A stretch of DNA of 64,000 bases, taken from Isosphaeraceae bacterium. Lineage in GTDB: Bacteria; Planctomycetota; Planctomycetia; Isosphaerales; Isosphaeraceae. This document shows positions 26,801 through 36,086 of the stretch, piece after piece. The stretch is from assembly GCA_025356475.1 (NCBI GenBank), contig JANXSX010000212.1, positions 42,900-106,899 of the forward strand, given 5' to 3'. A program made the translations under genes and the position numbers. Under the pieces are notes generated by a model. That model worked only from the letters and a program-made list of their open reading frames with translations. It ran no database searches and was not told the origin of the DNA. How positions within the stretch are numbered: the first letter of the stretch is position 1; each line of letters opens with the position of its first letter.

Positions 26801-29800
26801 CCCAGAACCGGTGACCAAGGCGACGACCGCCAGTGATGCACCCTGTCCGGTTGCGACCGCTCCCACGGTCCAGATGCCTGTGGCACTGCTGTAAGAACCC
26901 TGGCTAGGGATCGCCGACGAGAACGTGAGACCCGCCGGCAACAGGTCAGACACGGTCACATTCGTGGCGGTGTCGGGGCCGCGATTGCTGAGGTGGATCG
27001 TGAAAGTGACCAGGCTGCCGAGCCGTGGCGAGCCATTGTCGACCATTTTCAAGAGCGAGAGGTTTGCCTGTTGGGGCGTTTCGCTAGCGCTGGCGGCGTT
27101 GTTCGCGTTGTTAGGATCATATTGGTCCGAGTGAGCGACTCCCGCATTATTGATCAAGGGGTTGGGGCTGACCACCGTCGCCGCGATGGTCATCGTCTTG
27201 CTGGCACCCGATGCGATCATGCCGACGGTCCAGATTCCCGTGAGACTGCTGTAGATTCCCTGGCTTGGTGTCGCGGAGAGGAAGGTCAATCCTGAGGGCA
27301 AGAGGTCGTTTGCGGTGACATTGGTGGCGGCACTTGGTCCGTTGTTGCTCAGCGTGATTGTGAATATGATCACGTCACCAACATTAGGAGTCGCGTTGCT
27401 GACCGATTTTGAGAGTGCAAGGTCCGCTTGCTGTGGAATCTCGATCACCGAGGCCGTGTTGTTGGCAGCGACCGTGTCGTACTGGTCGGCTGCGGAAATT
27501 GTGGCTGTGTCCGTTTTGGGGTTCGGACCTGCGACGAGTACCGCGACGGTCAAGGTTACACTCGCACCGTTGGCGAGAGTCCCAATCGTCCACAAGCCTG
27601 TCGCACTATTGAAACCTCCCTGGCTGGGTGCGGACGAGATATACGTCAGTCCCGATGGGAGTGGGATCGACACACTGATCCCCGTTCCTGTGTCGGGGCC
27701 GTTATTCGTCAAGACCGTCGTAAAGGTGATCGTGTCGCCAACGTTGGGCGTTGGGTTGCTGATAGCCTGAGTCACCCCGAGGTCGGAGAGCCTGGGCGTT
27801 TCCGTGGCGTTCGCAGTGTTGTTCGCCGACGTCGGGTCCGACTGATCGCTAGCCGAAACGGTCCCGGTATTGGTGCGGGCACTCGGGCTCACCACCAGGG
27901 CGATGACCGTCAATGTTTTGGTGCTTCCATTCGTGACGGTGCCGACCGTCCAGAGTCCAGTAATGTTGTTGTAGCTCCCTTGCGATGGAATTGAGGATAT
28001 AAACGAGAGGCCAGTGGGTAGGAGGTCACTCACCACGACGTTCGTCGCGTCATCGGGGCCAGTATTCCGCAAAGTGATAGTGAACGTGACGTTCTGGCCC
28101 ACGTTCGGGGTCGCATTATCGACCGTTTTGGTCAACGAAAGATCGGCAGTAGCCCGCTCTCCGAAATTATTGTTCACGCCCGCGATGGAGGAGCCGAGAG
28201 CAATCCCGGTAATGGAGTTCTTCGTCGAAGTCGACCCACCCGGTGAACCCGCAGTGTCTCTTCCATCAACATAGACCGTGGGTTGCGTCTCGGTGAGAGC
28301 ATACGTTCCAGGCCTGAGACCGGTGAAGTTGTAAGCACCGCTCGCCGTTGTGACGACCGTTGCGGTCACACTCGTTCCGAGGTCGTCTACGCCGGACAAA
28401 GCGACTGTCACGCCGGTGATGCCTGACTCGCCCGCCTGCTTGACACCATCATTATTGACATCTTCATACACGAACCCGGCAAGGCTCGCGGGGATCAACT
28501 CGCCAAAGTTATTGTTGATTCCGTTCACACCAGCCGTGAGGAAGATTCCGCTAAACACGTCGTTCACGGTAGCGACGCCACCTGGCGTACCGATCGTGTT
28601 CTTACCATCCGGGAACGCAGCCGGTTGGGTCTCGGTGATTGTGTACCCCGCCGCGTTGCTTGGTCGAAGGTTCGTGAAGCTGTACAGACCACCGGACGTT
28701 GTTGTGATCAAATGGACGAGGTTACCGAGGTCATCGGTGCCGGTTAGTGCCACAAAGACACCGTTGATGCCCGATTCGCCCGCCTGCTTGACGCCGTCGT
28801 TATTCGCGTCGTGATAGACGCTGCCCCCGAGGCTTGCCGGTGCGAGTTCGCCGAACGTAACACCCGAATCGGATTGACCCGAAATCAAAGTGAAGTTTGT
28901 AACTGTGTCGTTACTCAATGTGCCGGCAGTGTTGCCGGCCGAGTCCTTTCCATCGAGATAACCGGTTGGTTGTGTCTCGGTCAGCGTATAGAGCCCAGGG
29001 CGAAGGCTTGTGAACGAGAAAACGCCCGAGCCGTTTGTGGTGAGCGAGATGTTGACCGATTGGCCAAGGTCGTTCGTCCCCATTAGTGTCACGGTCGCGC
29101 CCGAGATCCCTGCCTCACCGCCTTGTTTGACACCGTCATTATTCAGGTCACTAAAAACGGTTCCTGTGACACCTGCAGGACTCAGTTCACCGAAGTTGTA
29201 ATTCGCACCCGCCGCGTTCGTGCCGGTTGGAATGGCGATGATTGAGAACGTGTCGTTTGTCGCGTTTGAGCCACCGAACGGGGTTCCTACCGTGTCCTTG
29301 CCATCAAGGTAGGCTAAGGGCTGAACCTCAGAGATCGTATAACTTCCAGGGCGAAGACCTGTAAAGTGATAATCACCCGTACCGGACGTCGTTGTCGTGA
29401 GCGAGATCGCGTTGCCGAGGTTGTCGATGCCGCCAAGGTTGATCGTAACGCCCGAGATTGCGGACTCGGACCCTTGCTTCGTGCCATCGTTGTTGGCGTC
29501 GACGTAGACGAAACCAGCAAGGGAGTTGGTGTTCACAGTGACCGAGGCCGAGACGTTGGTTATCAGATTGTTGACAGCGCCGCCCGGGTCAGTGATCAGG
29601 CCAGTCCGTTCAGTCGAGACGCTGTTATAAGTTGATTGTGCCGTGGTGACCGTGCCCGGCAAGGTCGTGTACGTGATCGAAGGGGTGTTGGTGAGAACTT
29701 GCCCAGGCGTTGTGGTTGAGTTCAGCGTCGCCTGAAATGTGAAGGTGCTAGTAACTATCAGAACGAAAGAGGAGAATCCGGCGGTTAGCGTGTTCCCCGA

Positions 29801-32800
29801 CTGCGTGATCGATGTCGGTGTCGTGCCTGCCGTTTTCATGAACGACCCCCCCACGAGCGTGAAGCCCACAGGCACGAGGTCGGAGAGAGAGACATCGTAA
29901 GCGTCGGTCATACTCGCACCGGTGTGCGAGACAACGACGGTAAATGTGATCGGAGCACCCCCGGCGTCGCCTGTGGTGCTTGAGAGAGACTCGGTCACTC
30001 GCAAGACGGGAGCGACAACGGTGAGTGCAGGAGCACTCGTAGTCCTGGTGCCGCTGGGGACGGTGAATGTCGCTGAATTTGTAAGCGTCGTACCATTTTG
30101 GTTGCCGACGGTATTGAGCACAACGGCGGTATAAGTCAGAACGACGGTCTCAGGGGTACCACTATCGTTATCGGTATTCGTGAGAGTGCCGAGGTCGAAG
30201 GTGACCGAGCCTCCGCTTGAGCCGACTACCGCGTTGGTTAGCACACCTGCGAACCCACCTGCGATCGAGGTGGAAACGTTCGGAGAAGCAGTGATCGAGT
30301 CGAGGCTGAGGATCGCCAGGCCACTCGGAAGTGTGTCGACGAGCGAGGCACCCGGTGTCGTTCCCTGGGTCACAGTGAGGGAGACCCGATATTGAACCTG
30401 TTCGCCGATCGCGACATTGTTCCCAGCCGTGAACCCCTGATTGGTCCCGAGCACGACCTTCGTGATCCCAAGCGGAGGGATGATCGTTGCGGAACCGCTA
30501 GTCACCAAGTTATTGACCGAGCCGCCGGGGTCAGATAAGTCTCCGGTTCGCTCATGCGAATTTGCGTTATAGGTCGAGATCTGTGGATTTGCAGTTCCAG
30601 GCAAGGTACTATAGGCAATCTTGACCGTATTAACCACGGGGCTCAAACCGGCGACACCACCCCCCACGAGCGCCTGGAAGACGATGGTGCTGGTGTCGGT
30701 TTTGGTGAACGTGGCGAAAGTCGCCGTCACGCTCCCGGCGGCCTGGCCGATTGTGGTGGGGACGAGGCCCGCCGTGTTCTGGAGCGATCCGCCGACGTAG
30801 GTCAGATTGGCTGGAATGATGTCGCTTAAATTGACATCGAAAGCGTCAGCACCGCTCCGTGAAGCGTGAGAAATGATCATTGTATAGGTGACTGTGTCGC
30901 CTGCCTGTGCGTTCGCATTGTCAACGGTCTTGACAACCTGAATTGCAGGAACAACAGCCGTAACCGATGCATTTGTATTGACACCTCCACCTGTATAATT
31001 CAATCTGGCCGAGTTGGTCAGCGTGGTTCCGTTGATATTCCCAGCGACGTTGAGAACGACTGCTCGGTAAACCAGCGTCACAGTCTCGGCAGTAGTGTTG
31101 ACGATGTCCGTGTTGGTGATCGAACCGAAGTTCAGTGAAATTGACGACCCTCCCGCGCCGACCGTTGCAGCAGCCAAGATTGCCTCGAGAGTTCCGCTGG
31201 AGAAACTCAACGCTCCCGAGGACGACGTCAGGGTATCGAGCGAGACCAGGGCCATTCCTGTCGGCAACGCATCTGCCAGGAGAGCGCTCGGAGTGACACC
31301 CTCCGGAATAGTGGCGGTGATCGAATAGGTGCCCACCTCACCGATGGTCAGATTGGGACCAGTCGTAAAAGCCTGATTGGTGGCGGTGAGGCTCTTGGTG
31401 AGTGATACGTCGGCGGTGGTCACGGATGCTGTGGCGGTGAGCGGAGTGTTGAGGAAGTTGGCCCCGCCAGCCTGTGAGGCGTAATTGAACAGGGAAGCCG
31501 TGTTATCGAGGTGTTGTTTCGGCGTGACAGTCGAGGTGGAGAGGAGGTCAAAGGTCAAAACCATAATATTGCGACCGTTCGTCGTGCTGAACGGATCGAG
31601 CGAGCCGGCGGGTGATGCCGTGGGTCCGGGATCGGCCAGTTCCAGACCAGTGCCGAAGAGACCACCGCCGAGATCGGTCACACTCATCATCGCCCCGGTA
31701 CCGTCGGTCACCGTCAGATTCAATCCACCGCCGGGAGTGGTAAAGCCTGTCGGCATCACGTCTCTGAGACGGACGTTGAACGCTCCGTTCAGACCAGAGC
31801 CCTTGTTTTCGACCACGAGGGCGAAGGTAACGAGATCACCTGCGTCGATCTTGCTAATACCCGCACGGATCGGGGTCGCGCCAAGCCCGTTGGAATGGAT
31901 CGTTGCAGAACCGCGATATCCCGCCGAACCCGGTGCGCTGAAACTCACAGGACCTGGCGTTCCGGTGAGAACCGCATTGACGTTGTCAGTCGCGATGACG
32001 CCCTTTGTGATATTCAGAACAGGCTCGGTGAGCAGGATCTGAACGATTGCGTCCGATGCCGTGGGAGTCGCATTGGTTGTCCCCTCGATTGCGTGGGCCT
32101 GGTTGGTCAGGAACAGGCCGTCGGCGAAGGGTTGGTTGCTCACGGTGACTGTGAACAATAGATCGATCGTGGTGGACGAATTCGTCGGGTCCTTGTAGTT
32201 CGGATAAGCGAACTTCAGTGAATTGGACGTCCCGTTGCTCGTCAGCGTCGGGACCGTGCTGGAGAGGGGACGGAAGGTGTCGGCGGGTCCAAAGTTGGCG
32301 TGACCACTCGTGGGAATGACCGTCGCGGTGCTTGAGTATCCAGTGTCGTCAAACGTCCCAACGCTTGAGGCCGTGAAAACGGGAAGAGGCAGGAAATCGC
32401 TCAAGGAGAGCTGTTCTTCATCGCTCGTCGGCAAGGTGTACTGAAGTCGATATGTGACACTATCGCCCGCCGCGACTTTTACCGGAGTCGAGAACGAGCT
32501 ACTGCCATTGACGGCATAGATCGACTTAATGAGCGTTCCGCTAACGATGATCACTGTCGCCGAGCTAGTGTCGGTGACTGTGCTTCCAGTCGGCGCGAGA
32601 GTCGCGATTGAGACGACGTCACCCTGCGCTGTGACCAGGTCGGAGAGATGGTCGCCGTGGTTGACGCTCGGCTCTCCGGAAGGGAAGTTGTTGGTGAATC
32701 GGGCTTGAATCACCGTACGGAACTTCACAGTTCCTGTCGTCGGCCCGTCACCTGGCGCTGTCTGAAGTGAACCGCCGCCTTGTGTCACCATCCCGCCCAA

Positions 32801-34288
32801 GAGCTGACCGTTCTGCCCACGCGTGATCATCTCGTTTGAGAGTCGAAAGGCAATGATGCTGGTTCCGTCAGGGGTCGTGGGTGCGGGTATGGCTCCCGTA
32901 TAGTTGCCGGTGACCGAGAAATTCGCGGCGTTGAAGTTGGCGGTCCCAAGGGCAAATGGATTGCCGTTCACTTGGAGTGTTGGTGTGAACGAAGAGTCGA
33001 AGTGCTGGCCGTCGGAGATGACGTCCGACAAGCTGAGATTCTGGAAGGCGAAATAGTCGGAAACCTGGAAGTTGATCGTATATTCGAGTGTATCGCCGGG
33101 GCTTGGTCCGGTGGCACCTGTGTCCGTCACCACTACCACGGACTTTTGCGTTGCGAGTGAGCGATCGATCAAGACGTGACTATCGGTGTTGCTGGTAGCC
33201 AAAGTCGGCGGGTCGGTCGGGTCGAGAGGTAGCCAGTTCCCCTGTGCAGTAGCGGAGTCCGTAGATGTCTGAGGGGCACCTGTGCTTGCGCTTAGAACAG
33301 GGATCGCCAACGAATTGTTTAATGGGATGAAATAGGTGTAGAGAAGCGTCACGTCGTTCGTGGCCGTCGTGCCGGTGACACTCGTGAATCGCCGAGTGAG
33401 CGTACCGCCGGGTGACGACGTACTCGGCGTGCTCACACTCGTCGTACTTGTGGCCGTTCCCCGAATCGTGGTTGCGTCTACCTGTACATATTGCATAGAG
33501 TTCGGCAGGACGTCCGTCAAATCCAGATTCGTAATTGTTTGGCCTGCCGCGACATCAACCGTGATCAGATCCTGTCGAGGGAAGTTTGGTCCGGTGGCCG
33601 TCTCGTCTTCTGGCCCAATGTACGTCTTCTTGAGGATAAACAGGGTGGGCGTGACTGCGGCCGTCGTGCTAGTGCCGATGAGCGTCGGGTCGGTCGTAGG
33701 GTTATCGAGTGCGTCGTTGCCGTAGCGGAAGCCCCCCCGAGTCGTAATGTTCAGAGACTCGCCCACATCGGCAAAATTGCTAAGTCTGGTCGTCACATTG
33801 ATCGTGGCGGTTGTCTGACCGGGCGTGTAGCTACCGAACGGGAGCTGGAGCACGACAAGTTGATCGCCCGGCGTCCCTGAAACGACGACCGGCGAGCCCG
33901 TATTGTCTCTCGCGTAAGGGTGTGTCGCGTGTCCACCCGCGTCAAACGTCAACGTCGTCGAGACGATTGCCGAGCCCAGGTAGCTCGCGGAATTGAAGCT
34001 GACACCGTCGGGGTTGGAGACTCCGTCAAGGCCGGTGGTCGGCAGAAAGAGATCGACATAAGGACCAAATCCGGTGGACGTTAGCGAGGTGTTCGAAAAC
34101 CCGACTGTGAAGTTAAGAGTCTCGCCGATCAGGGCTTGTGTCGGAAGTGTGAGAGCCGTTGTTGGGATCGCCGCAAGAAGCGTTCGTTGTTCTAATCGTT
34201 CCAGAGAAATGCGTTGTGATCCTTTCCTCATCGTCGCACATCGGACGCTGTTAGGTACCCCAGAACGACGAGATGAGGTCAATAACAT
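23867..34288 (-). CDS. Giant surface protein with LEPR-XLL-like motif, DUF11 and SdrD-B (Cna-B-like) repeats
   Basis: 3,473 residues, probably cell-surface or matrix. The ATG at 34288 is chosen because GGAGG lies 8 nt upstream; an alternative at 34231 has no ribosome site. There is no classical signal peptide; a basic leader is followed near residue 30 by SLERLEQRTLLA, a planctomycete LEPR-XLL-type signal. The first third contains isopeptide-style domains of the DUF11/'conserved repeat' type (repeated D-x-x-P-x-G patterns, TERTGxxxDPGG segments). Then come 4 SdrD-B domains (each starting near V-Y-x-D-x-N-N-D-G-x-K-Q and ending N-F-G-E), 4 DUF11 domains and 8 more SdrD-B domains. SdrD-B units usually bind calcium and form rigid stalks. 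The short basic tail (last 70 residues, ending RHVWQ) has no LPXTG or PEP-CTERM anchor that I can see. It runs leftward toward the regulator/EPS operon. Confidence 0.9.
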   Translation of the reverse strand: MLLTSSRRSGVPNSVRCATMRKGSQRISLERLEQRTLLAAIPTTALTLPTQALIGETLNFTVGFSNTSLTSTGFGPYVDLFLPTTGLDGVSNPDGVSFNSASYLGSAIVSTTLTFDAGGHATHPYARDNTGSPVVVSGTPGDQLVVLQLPFGSYTPGQTTATINVTTRLSNFADVGESLNITTRGGFRYGNDALDNPTTDPTLIGTSTTAAVTPTLFILKKTYIGPEDETATGPNFPRQDLITVDVAAGQTITNLDLTDVLPNSMQYVQVDATTIRGTATSTTSVSTPSTSSPGGTLTRRFTSVTGTTATNDVTLLYTYFIPLNNSLAIPVLSASTGAPQTSTDSATAQGNWLPLDPTDPPTLATSNTDSHVLIDRSLATQKSVVVVTDTGATGPSPGDTLEYTINFQVSDYFAFQNLSLSDVISDGQHFDSSFTPTLQVNGNPFALGTANFNAANFSVTGNYTGAIPAPTTPDGTSIIAFRLSNEMITRGQNGQLLGGMVTQGGGSLQTAPGDGPTTGTVKFRTVIQARFTNNFPSGEPSVNHGDHLSDLVTAQGDVVSIATLAPTGSTVTDTSSATVIIVSGTLIKSIYAVNGSSSFSTPVKVAAGDSVTYRLQYTLPTSDEEQLSLSDFLPLPVFTASSVGTFDDTGYSSTATVIPTSGHANFGPADTFRPLSSTVPTLTSNGTSNSLKFAYPNYKDPTNSSTTIDLLFTVTVSNQPFADGLFLTNQAHAIEGTTNATPTASDAIVQILLTEPVLNITKGVIATDNVNAVLTGTPGPVSFSAPGSAGYRGSATIHSNGLGATPIRAGISKIDAGDLVTFALVVENKGSGLNGAFNVRLRDVMPTGFTTPGGGLNLTVTDGTGAMMSVTDLGGGLFGTGLELADPGPTASPAGSLDPFSTTNGRNIMVLTFDLLSTSTVTPKQHLDNTASLFNYASQAGGANFLNTPLTATASVTTADVSLTKSLTATNQAFTTGPNLTIGEVGTYSITATIPEGVTPSALLADALPTGMALVSLDTLTSSSGALSFSSGTLEAILAAATVGAGGSSISLNFGSITNTDIVNTTAETVTLVYRAVVLNVAGNINGTTLTNSARLNYTGGGVNTNASVTAVVPAIQVVKTVDNANAQAGDTVTYTMIISHASRSGADAFDVNLSDIIPANLTYVGGSLQNTAGLVPTTIGQAAGSVTATFATFTKTDTSTIVFQALVGGGVAGLSPVVNTVKIAYSTLPGTANPQISTYNANSHERTGDLSDPGGSVNNLVTSGSATIIPPLGITKVVLGTNQGFTAGNNVAIGEQVQYRVSLTVTQGTTPGASLVDTLPSGLAILSLDSITASPNVSTSIAGGFAGVLTNAVVGSSGGSVTFDLGTLTNTDNDSGTPETVVLTYTAVVLNTVGNQNGTTLTNSATFTVPSGTRTTSAPALTVVAPVLRVTESLSSTTGDAGGAPITFTVVVSHTGASMTDAYDVSLSDLVPVGFTLVGGSFMKTAGTTPTSITQSGNTLTAGFSSFVLIVTSTFTFQATLNSTTTPGQVLTNTPSITYTTLPGTVTTAQSTYNSVSTERTGLITDPGGAVNNLITNVSASVTVNTNSLAGFVYVDANNDGTKQGSESAISGVTINLGGIDNLGNAISLTTTTSGTGDYHFTGLRPGSYTISEVQPLAYLDGKDTVGTPFGGSNATNDTFSIIAIPTGTNAAGANYNFGELSPAGVTGTVFSDLNNDGVKQGGEAGISGATVTLMGTNDLGQSVNISLTTNGSGVFSFTSLRPGLYTLTETQPTGYLDGKDSAGNTAGTLSNDTVTNFTLISGQSDSGVTFGELAPASLGGSVYHDANNDGVKQAGESGINGVFVALTGTDDLGNLVHLITTTSGGLYSFTNLRPSNAAGYTITETQPAAFPDGKNTIGTPGGVATVNDVFSGIFLTAGVNGINNNFGELIPASLAGFVYEDVNNDGVKQAGESGITGVTVALSGVDDLGTSVTATVVTTASGAYNFTGLRPGTYALTETQPTVYVDGRDTAGSPGGSTSTKNSITGIALGSSIAGVNNNFGERATADLSLTKTVDNATPNVGQNVTFTITLRNTGPDDATNVVVSDLLPTGLSFISSIPSQGSYNNITGLWTVGTVTNGSTKTLTVIALVVSPSARTNTGTVSASDQSDPTSANNTANATETPRLSDLGVTQAISNPTPNVGDTITFTTVLTNNGPDTGTGISVSIPLPSGLTYISSAPSQGGFNSATGLWTIGTLANGASVTLTVAVLVAGPNPKTDTATISAADQYDTVAANNTASVIEIPQQADLALSKSVSNATPNVGDVIIFTITLSNNGPSAATNVTANDLLPSGLTFLSATPSQGIYSSLTGIWTVGMIASGASKTMTIAATVVSPNPLINNAGVAHSDQYDPNNANNAASASETPQQANLSLLKMVDNGSPRLGSLVTFTIHLSNRGPDTATNVTVSDLLPAGLTFSSAIPSQGSYSSATGIWTVGAVATGQGASLAVVALVTGSGLKTNLAQVLTSDQFDPNSTPGNSNPAEDDQASVIVTPLSSLAGSVFVDFNNDGARQNAEPGIPGVTLTLNGTDDLSQPVNRTTMTGPDGSYLFDNLRPGTYRLIETQPPAYSNGTDAVGTAAGTLGSDVVTAIPLGAGVVATGYTFGELGATLSGTVFNDSNKNGSIEGGETGFSGVTVTLENGDGNIVASAQTAADGAYHFDNLPIGPYRVVSTPPLGYGQSSPITVAVNLPLVGLTGQNFGETTASLAGFVYIDTSNDGLFQPAESGLNGAIVTLTGTDATGSFVSRTGATSPDGSYAFPNLLSGTYAITLTPPTGFLDGKRTIGTPGGTTGQEAFTGVVLGIGVSGINNNFGELVPASLAGFVYSDANDDGLKQPSELPVSGVTLRLTGTDDLGQPVSTTTTTNPDGSYNFGTLRPGNYTVTLTHPTGVLGGTNAVGSQGGTVAGTALSGLVLGSGTQGVNNNFAVLNPALLSGLVFLDNNNDGIRQPREIGLAGVTVTLTGTDDQGHALSVGLTTGADGSYNFTGLRPGTYVITETQPTLYGDGKVQTGSAGGTVGINVISGVTLIPGQSAANNTFGERDSTITGLVYLDLNGDQTHQPGEPGIGGVTVTLLDATGHTVATTTTNPDGSYTFTNLPSGDFTLQFDQLHADGSHSTTTKLVYLASGAISNQSINVDLSNSSLSGSVFSDLNNDGIRSVNEAGIAGVVVFLKGIDSAGNAIVRTTTTVADGGYTFSRLPSGTYTITETQPTGYLDGKDSAGTSGGLAGNDLVTGANLGIGAAATAYNFGELLPSSLSGSVYLEYVNNGIRDANEFGIANVSVTLSGLDDQGRPVTRTATTDDNGSFTINNIRPGLYTVSAQGPKIFIDGVGSHGPVRGSGKDIVSNIQLQAGQTATEYTFGKIARPGCRLGAAQFRAALQQGPNGPVGVVRRPSIYKPMPTIQHWIPKLAARFGYVPAGTQSGRALHLQARHVWQ
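26690..28155 (-). repeat. Four tandem DUF11 domains with exact 120-residue period
   Basis: Within the giant protein, the conserved P-N-V-G (or P-R-L-G) turn occurs at 28101, 27741, 27381 and 27021, each exactly 360 bases apart. The units share S-D-L-L-P-x-G-L, P-S-Q-G-x-Y/F and W-T-V/I-G motifs and differ elsewhere, so they are old duplications under length constraint. They separate a block of 4 SdrD-B domains from a block of 8. Confidence 0.85.
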
Positions 34289-34753
34289 CAATGATGCCTC
34301 CAGGTGGGATCGAGTTTGGTGAGGATACCTTGAAATGTAGAACACACGCTAAGTCTGTGCGGACGCCGTGAGCGTTTTCGGCACACATCTGCGTCTACAG
34401 GTACACCCCAGCCGAAGATTCAAGCCATTTGCGAGTGATCTAGAGTCGTTGCAGAGGCCCGAACTTGCGAGTGCCAATCAAATGATCGGGCCCCATACAT
34501 TCCCATGGGTGCAATCCGATCGACGATCTCGCACATGATCTAACATCGAGTGTTCGATCCCATCCGGCGAGTTTTCCAATCCAGAGTCAGAAGCTTTGAT
34601 GTGCTGAGTGTGAGTTTGCGACAAAATCACGAGGCTGGGAAGAGATACATCGGCGAGCCATGGGGCTGATCTGTGAGTCCAAGCAATCAAAGCCGAGATG
34701 GCAGGACCTCGGCTATGGTTGAAGGTGATGTTAGGCGGGATAGACAAAGGCAA
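34289..34753. other. Upstream region of the 3,473-residue protein gene; no gene recognised
   Basis: Contains the 5' leader of the leftward giant gene. An open frame on the minus strand (34478-34753, 91 codons) has no recognisable motif and no ribosome site, and abuts the remnant anti-sigma kinase; I do not call it a gene. No clear promoter was identified. Confidence 0.4.
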
Positions 34754-35150
34754 TCACTTGTTTTTAACCAGAGTAATTTGATTGCCAACAGCGTTGTGGA
34801 TTGCACAATCCATGAGGGTTCGAAATGAGCAACATCCCTCGACCGCCGATCTTGAGGAGATCCTCGGGATCGAAGGGCTTATCAAGCACTGCGACGTTGA
34901 ATCCGAACCCTTCGTCCGTGATGACGAAATGTGCTTGGGTCGAGTCGATTATTGTCTCGAGACGAACCTTTCGGGCGCGATATGGGTCCTGAATCGTCCG
35001 TACTTCGGCGAGTCGATAAAAAACTCAGGTTTTGGGCAGCTTCGGCTTCCTCTGCATGGATCGGGGCTTTCGGGTCACCCTACGTTCGACATGACCCCTT
35101 GATCGCCATAAGTTCATTGATTGCACCTGCCGGCCACCTTGAATCAAAGC
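34754..35150 (-). pseudogene. Remnant of an RsbW/SpoIIAB-like anti-sigma serine kinase (HATPase_2)
   Basis: Reading the minus strand from about 35020, one frame gives a near-canonical HATPase_2 C-terminus: RLAEVRTIQDPYRARKVRLE, then FVITDEGFGFN (G1 box DxGxGF), DPEDLLKIGGRGMLLIS (G2 box). A single extra C near 34817 then shifts the frame; the adjacent frame continues with MDCAIHNAVGNQITLVKNK and a stop at 34754-34756, exactly the family's usual ending. Further upstream (about 35050-35150) fragments such as the EEAEAAQNL segment may be the worn N box, but in-frame stops (for example at about 35028) interrupt it. The gene is therefore dead: at least one frameshift and several stops. It would have encoded a kinase of the type that pairs with STAS proteins such as the one at 20.7-21.1 kb. 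Confidence 0.65.
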
Positions 35151-35849
35151 TGACGTAAGGGGCAAGCCGAGAAAATGAGGGGCCGTAGATGGCATTGTCG
35201 CAAATCACCACGGCGTGGTGGTCGCTTTCAGATCGCAACCCCGCCGCCCGAGTTGGCAAGCCTTGGCCGGCCTCTACCTTTTTTCGAGAGTGTTCCGTCT
35301 CGTCACGTGGCTAGGTCAGCCTCCTGATCGGTGATCGGGCTCACCATGAGCCGCGTTCCGCCAACGCATACCTCGATTGGCGATAAACCGACTTCATGCA
35401 GATCCATGCCTACAAGTTCGTGATATTTTGCGAATTGAGCATATAAAGATTGATTGAATAAATATCTCTCACTTCGTGAGACATCTACCGCTCGTTGATC
35501 GCACGCGAGGGGCTCAGCATTGTTTGTGCCAAATCAGGACTAAAGCCAGACCATCTTTCATGTCAAATTGAGCGGAATTCTCTTGAATCTCGACGACGTA
35601 TCGCCTCCAATCTACTTGAAGTCGGGTGAAGACGAGGCGGCTTGAGGGTGTTGGGCAAATTGTAGAGAATCGGAACCTGGCCTAGGAAACCTTCTGGGCG
35701 AGCGAATTTCCCACCGAGATTCCATCAGGACGTCGTGAGACATGCATCAATACCTTGGCAGGACTGCGTTTGATCCACGACTACGGATCAGGTCGTTTTC
35801 AGGCCCCAAAATATTGCGACGCAGCACGAAACGATCCGCCCCAATCTCC
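35151..35849. other. Non-coding stretch between the two giant genes
   Basis: No intact gene. Near 35185-35330 (plus strand) a short run (GIVANHHG, then SQP, then in another frame SLGRPLPFFESVP) weakly recalls the end of a sensor-kinase ATPase domain and may be another decayed regulator, but this is not secure. The rest shows nothing recognisable; an AT-rich tract lies at 35430-35480. Confidence 0.35.
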
Positions 35850-35877
35850 TTGACAAGCCCTCAATCGATACTAGTTA
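35850..35877 (+). promoter_or_regulatory. Candidate sigma-70-type promoter for the 8,382-residue protein gene
   Basis: TTGACA at 35850-35855 is followed after 16 bases by TAGTTA at 35872-35877. It lies about 210 bp before the start codon at 36087, on the right strand, with no other gene between. The match at -35 is perfect, the -10 is partial; planctomycete promoters are poorly defined, so this is only a candidate. Confidence 0.35.
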
Positions 35878-36086
35878 GAGTTGTCTCACCTTTTTTCCAC
35901 CTAGTCAAAAAACGTGTACATTTGGGGCACTAATTATGTGCTCCCACCCGGCTCGAATCGATTCTAGCCCCCGATTTCGCCCTGCACTTGATCAACGTAC
36001 GTACCTAATTAAGCCGGGATTTCACCTGATCGCCGTCTCGGAACGCTCGTCAATACACCCTCTGAACGCACCTCAGGAGATTGAAG

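Noticed and set aside
34478..34753. Minus-strand open frame of 91 codons just downstream of the RsbW-like relic
   Set aside because: No ribosome site, no recognisable domain, low-complexity Ser/His-rich sequence; may be worn DNA from the same decayed region.
34782..35102. Plus-strand open frame of 106 codons
   Set aside because: It lies exactly antisense to the RsbW-like relic, whose conserved motifs explain the open frame; no ribosome site or motif of its own.
35170..35330. Possible relic of a sensor-kinase ATPase end (GIVANHHG...SQP, then SLGRPLPFFESVP in another frame)
   Set aside because: Resemblance is short and needs a frameshift; not strong enough to call a pseudogene.
35303..35520. 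Minus-strand open stretch of about 70 codons (includes ELVGMDLHEVGLSPIEV)
   Set aside because: It reads protein-like, but has no usable start codon near its beginning, no ribosome site and no family I recognise; length is within chance expectation.
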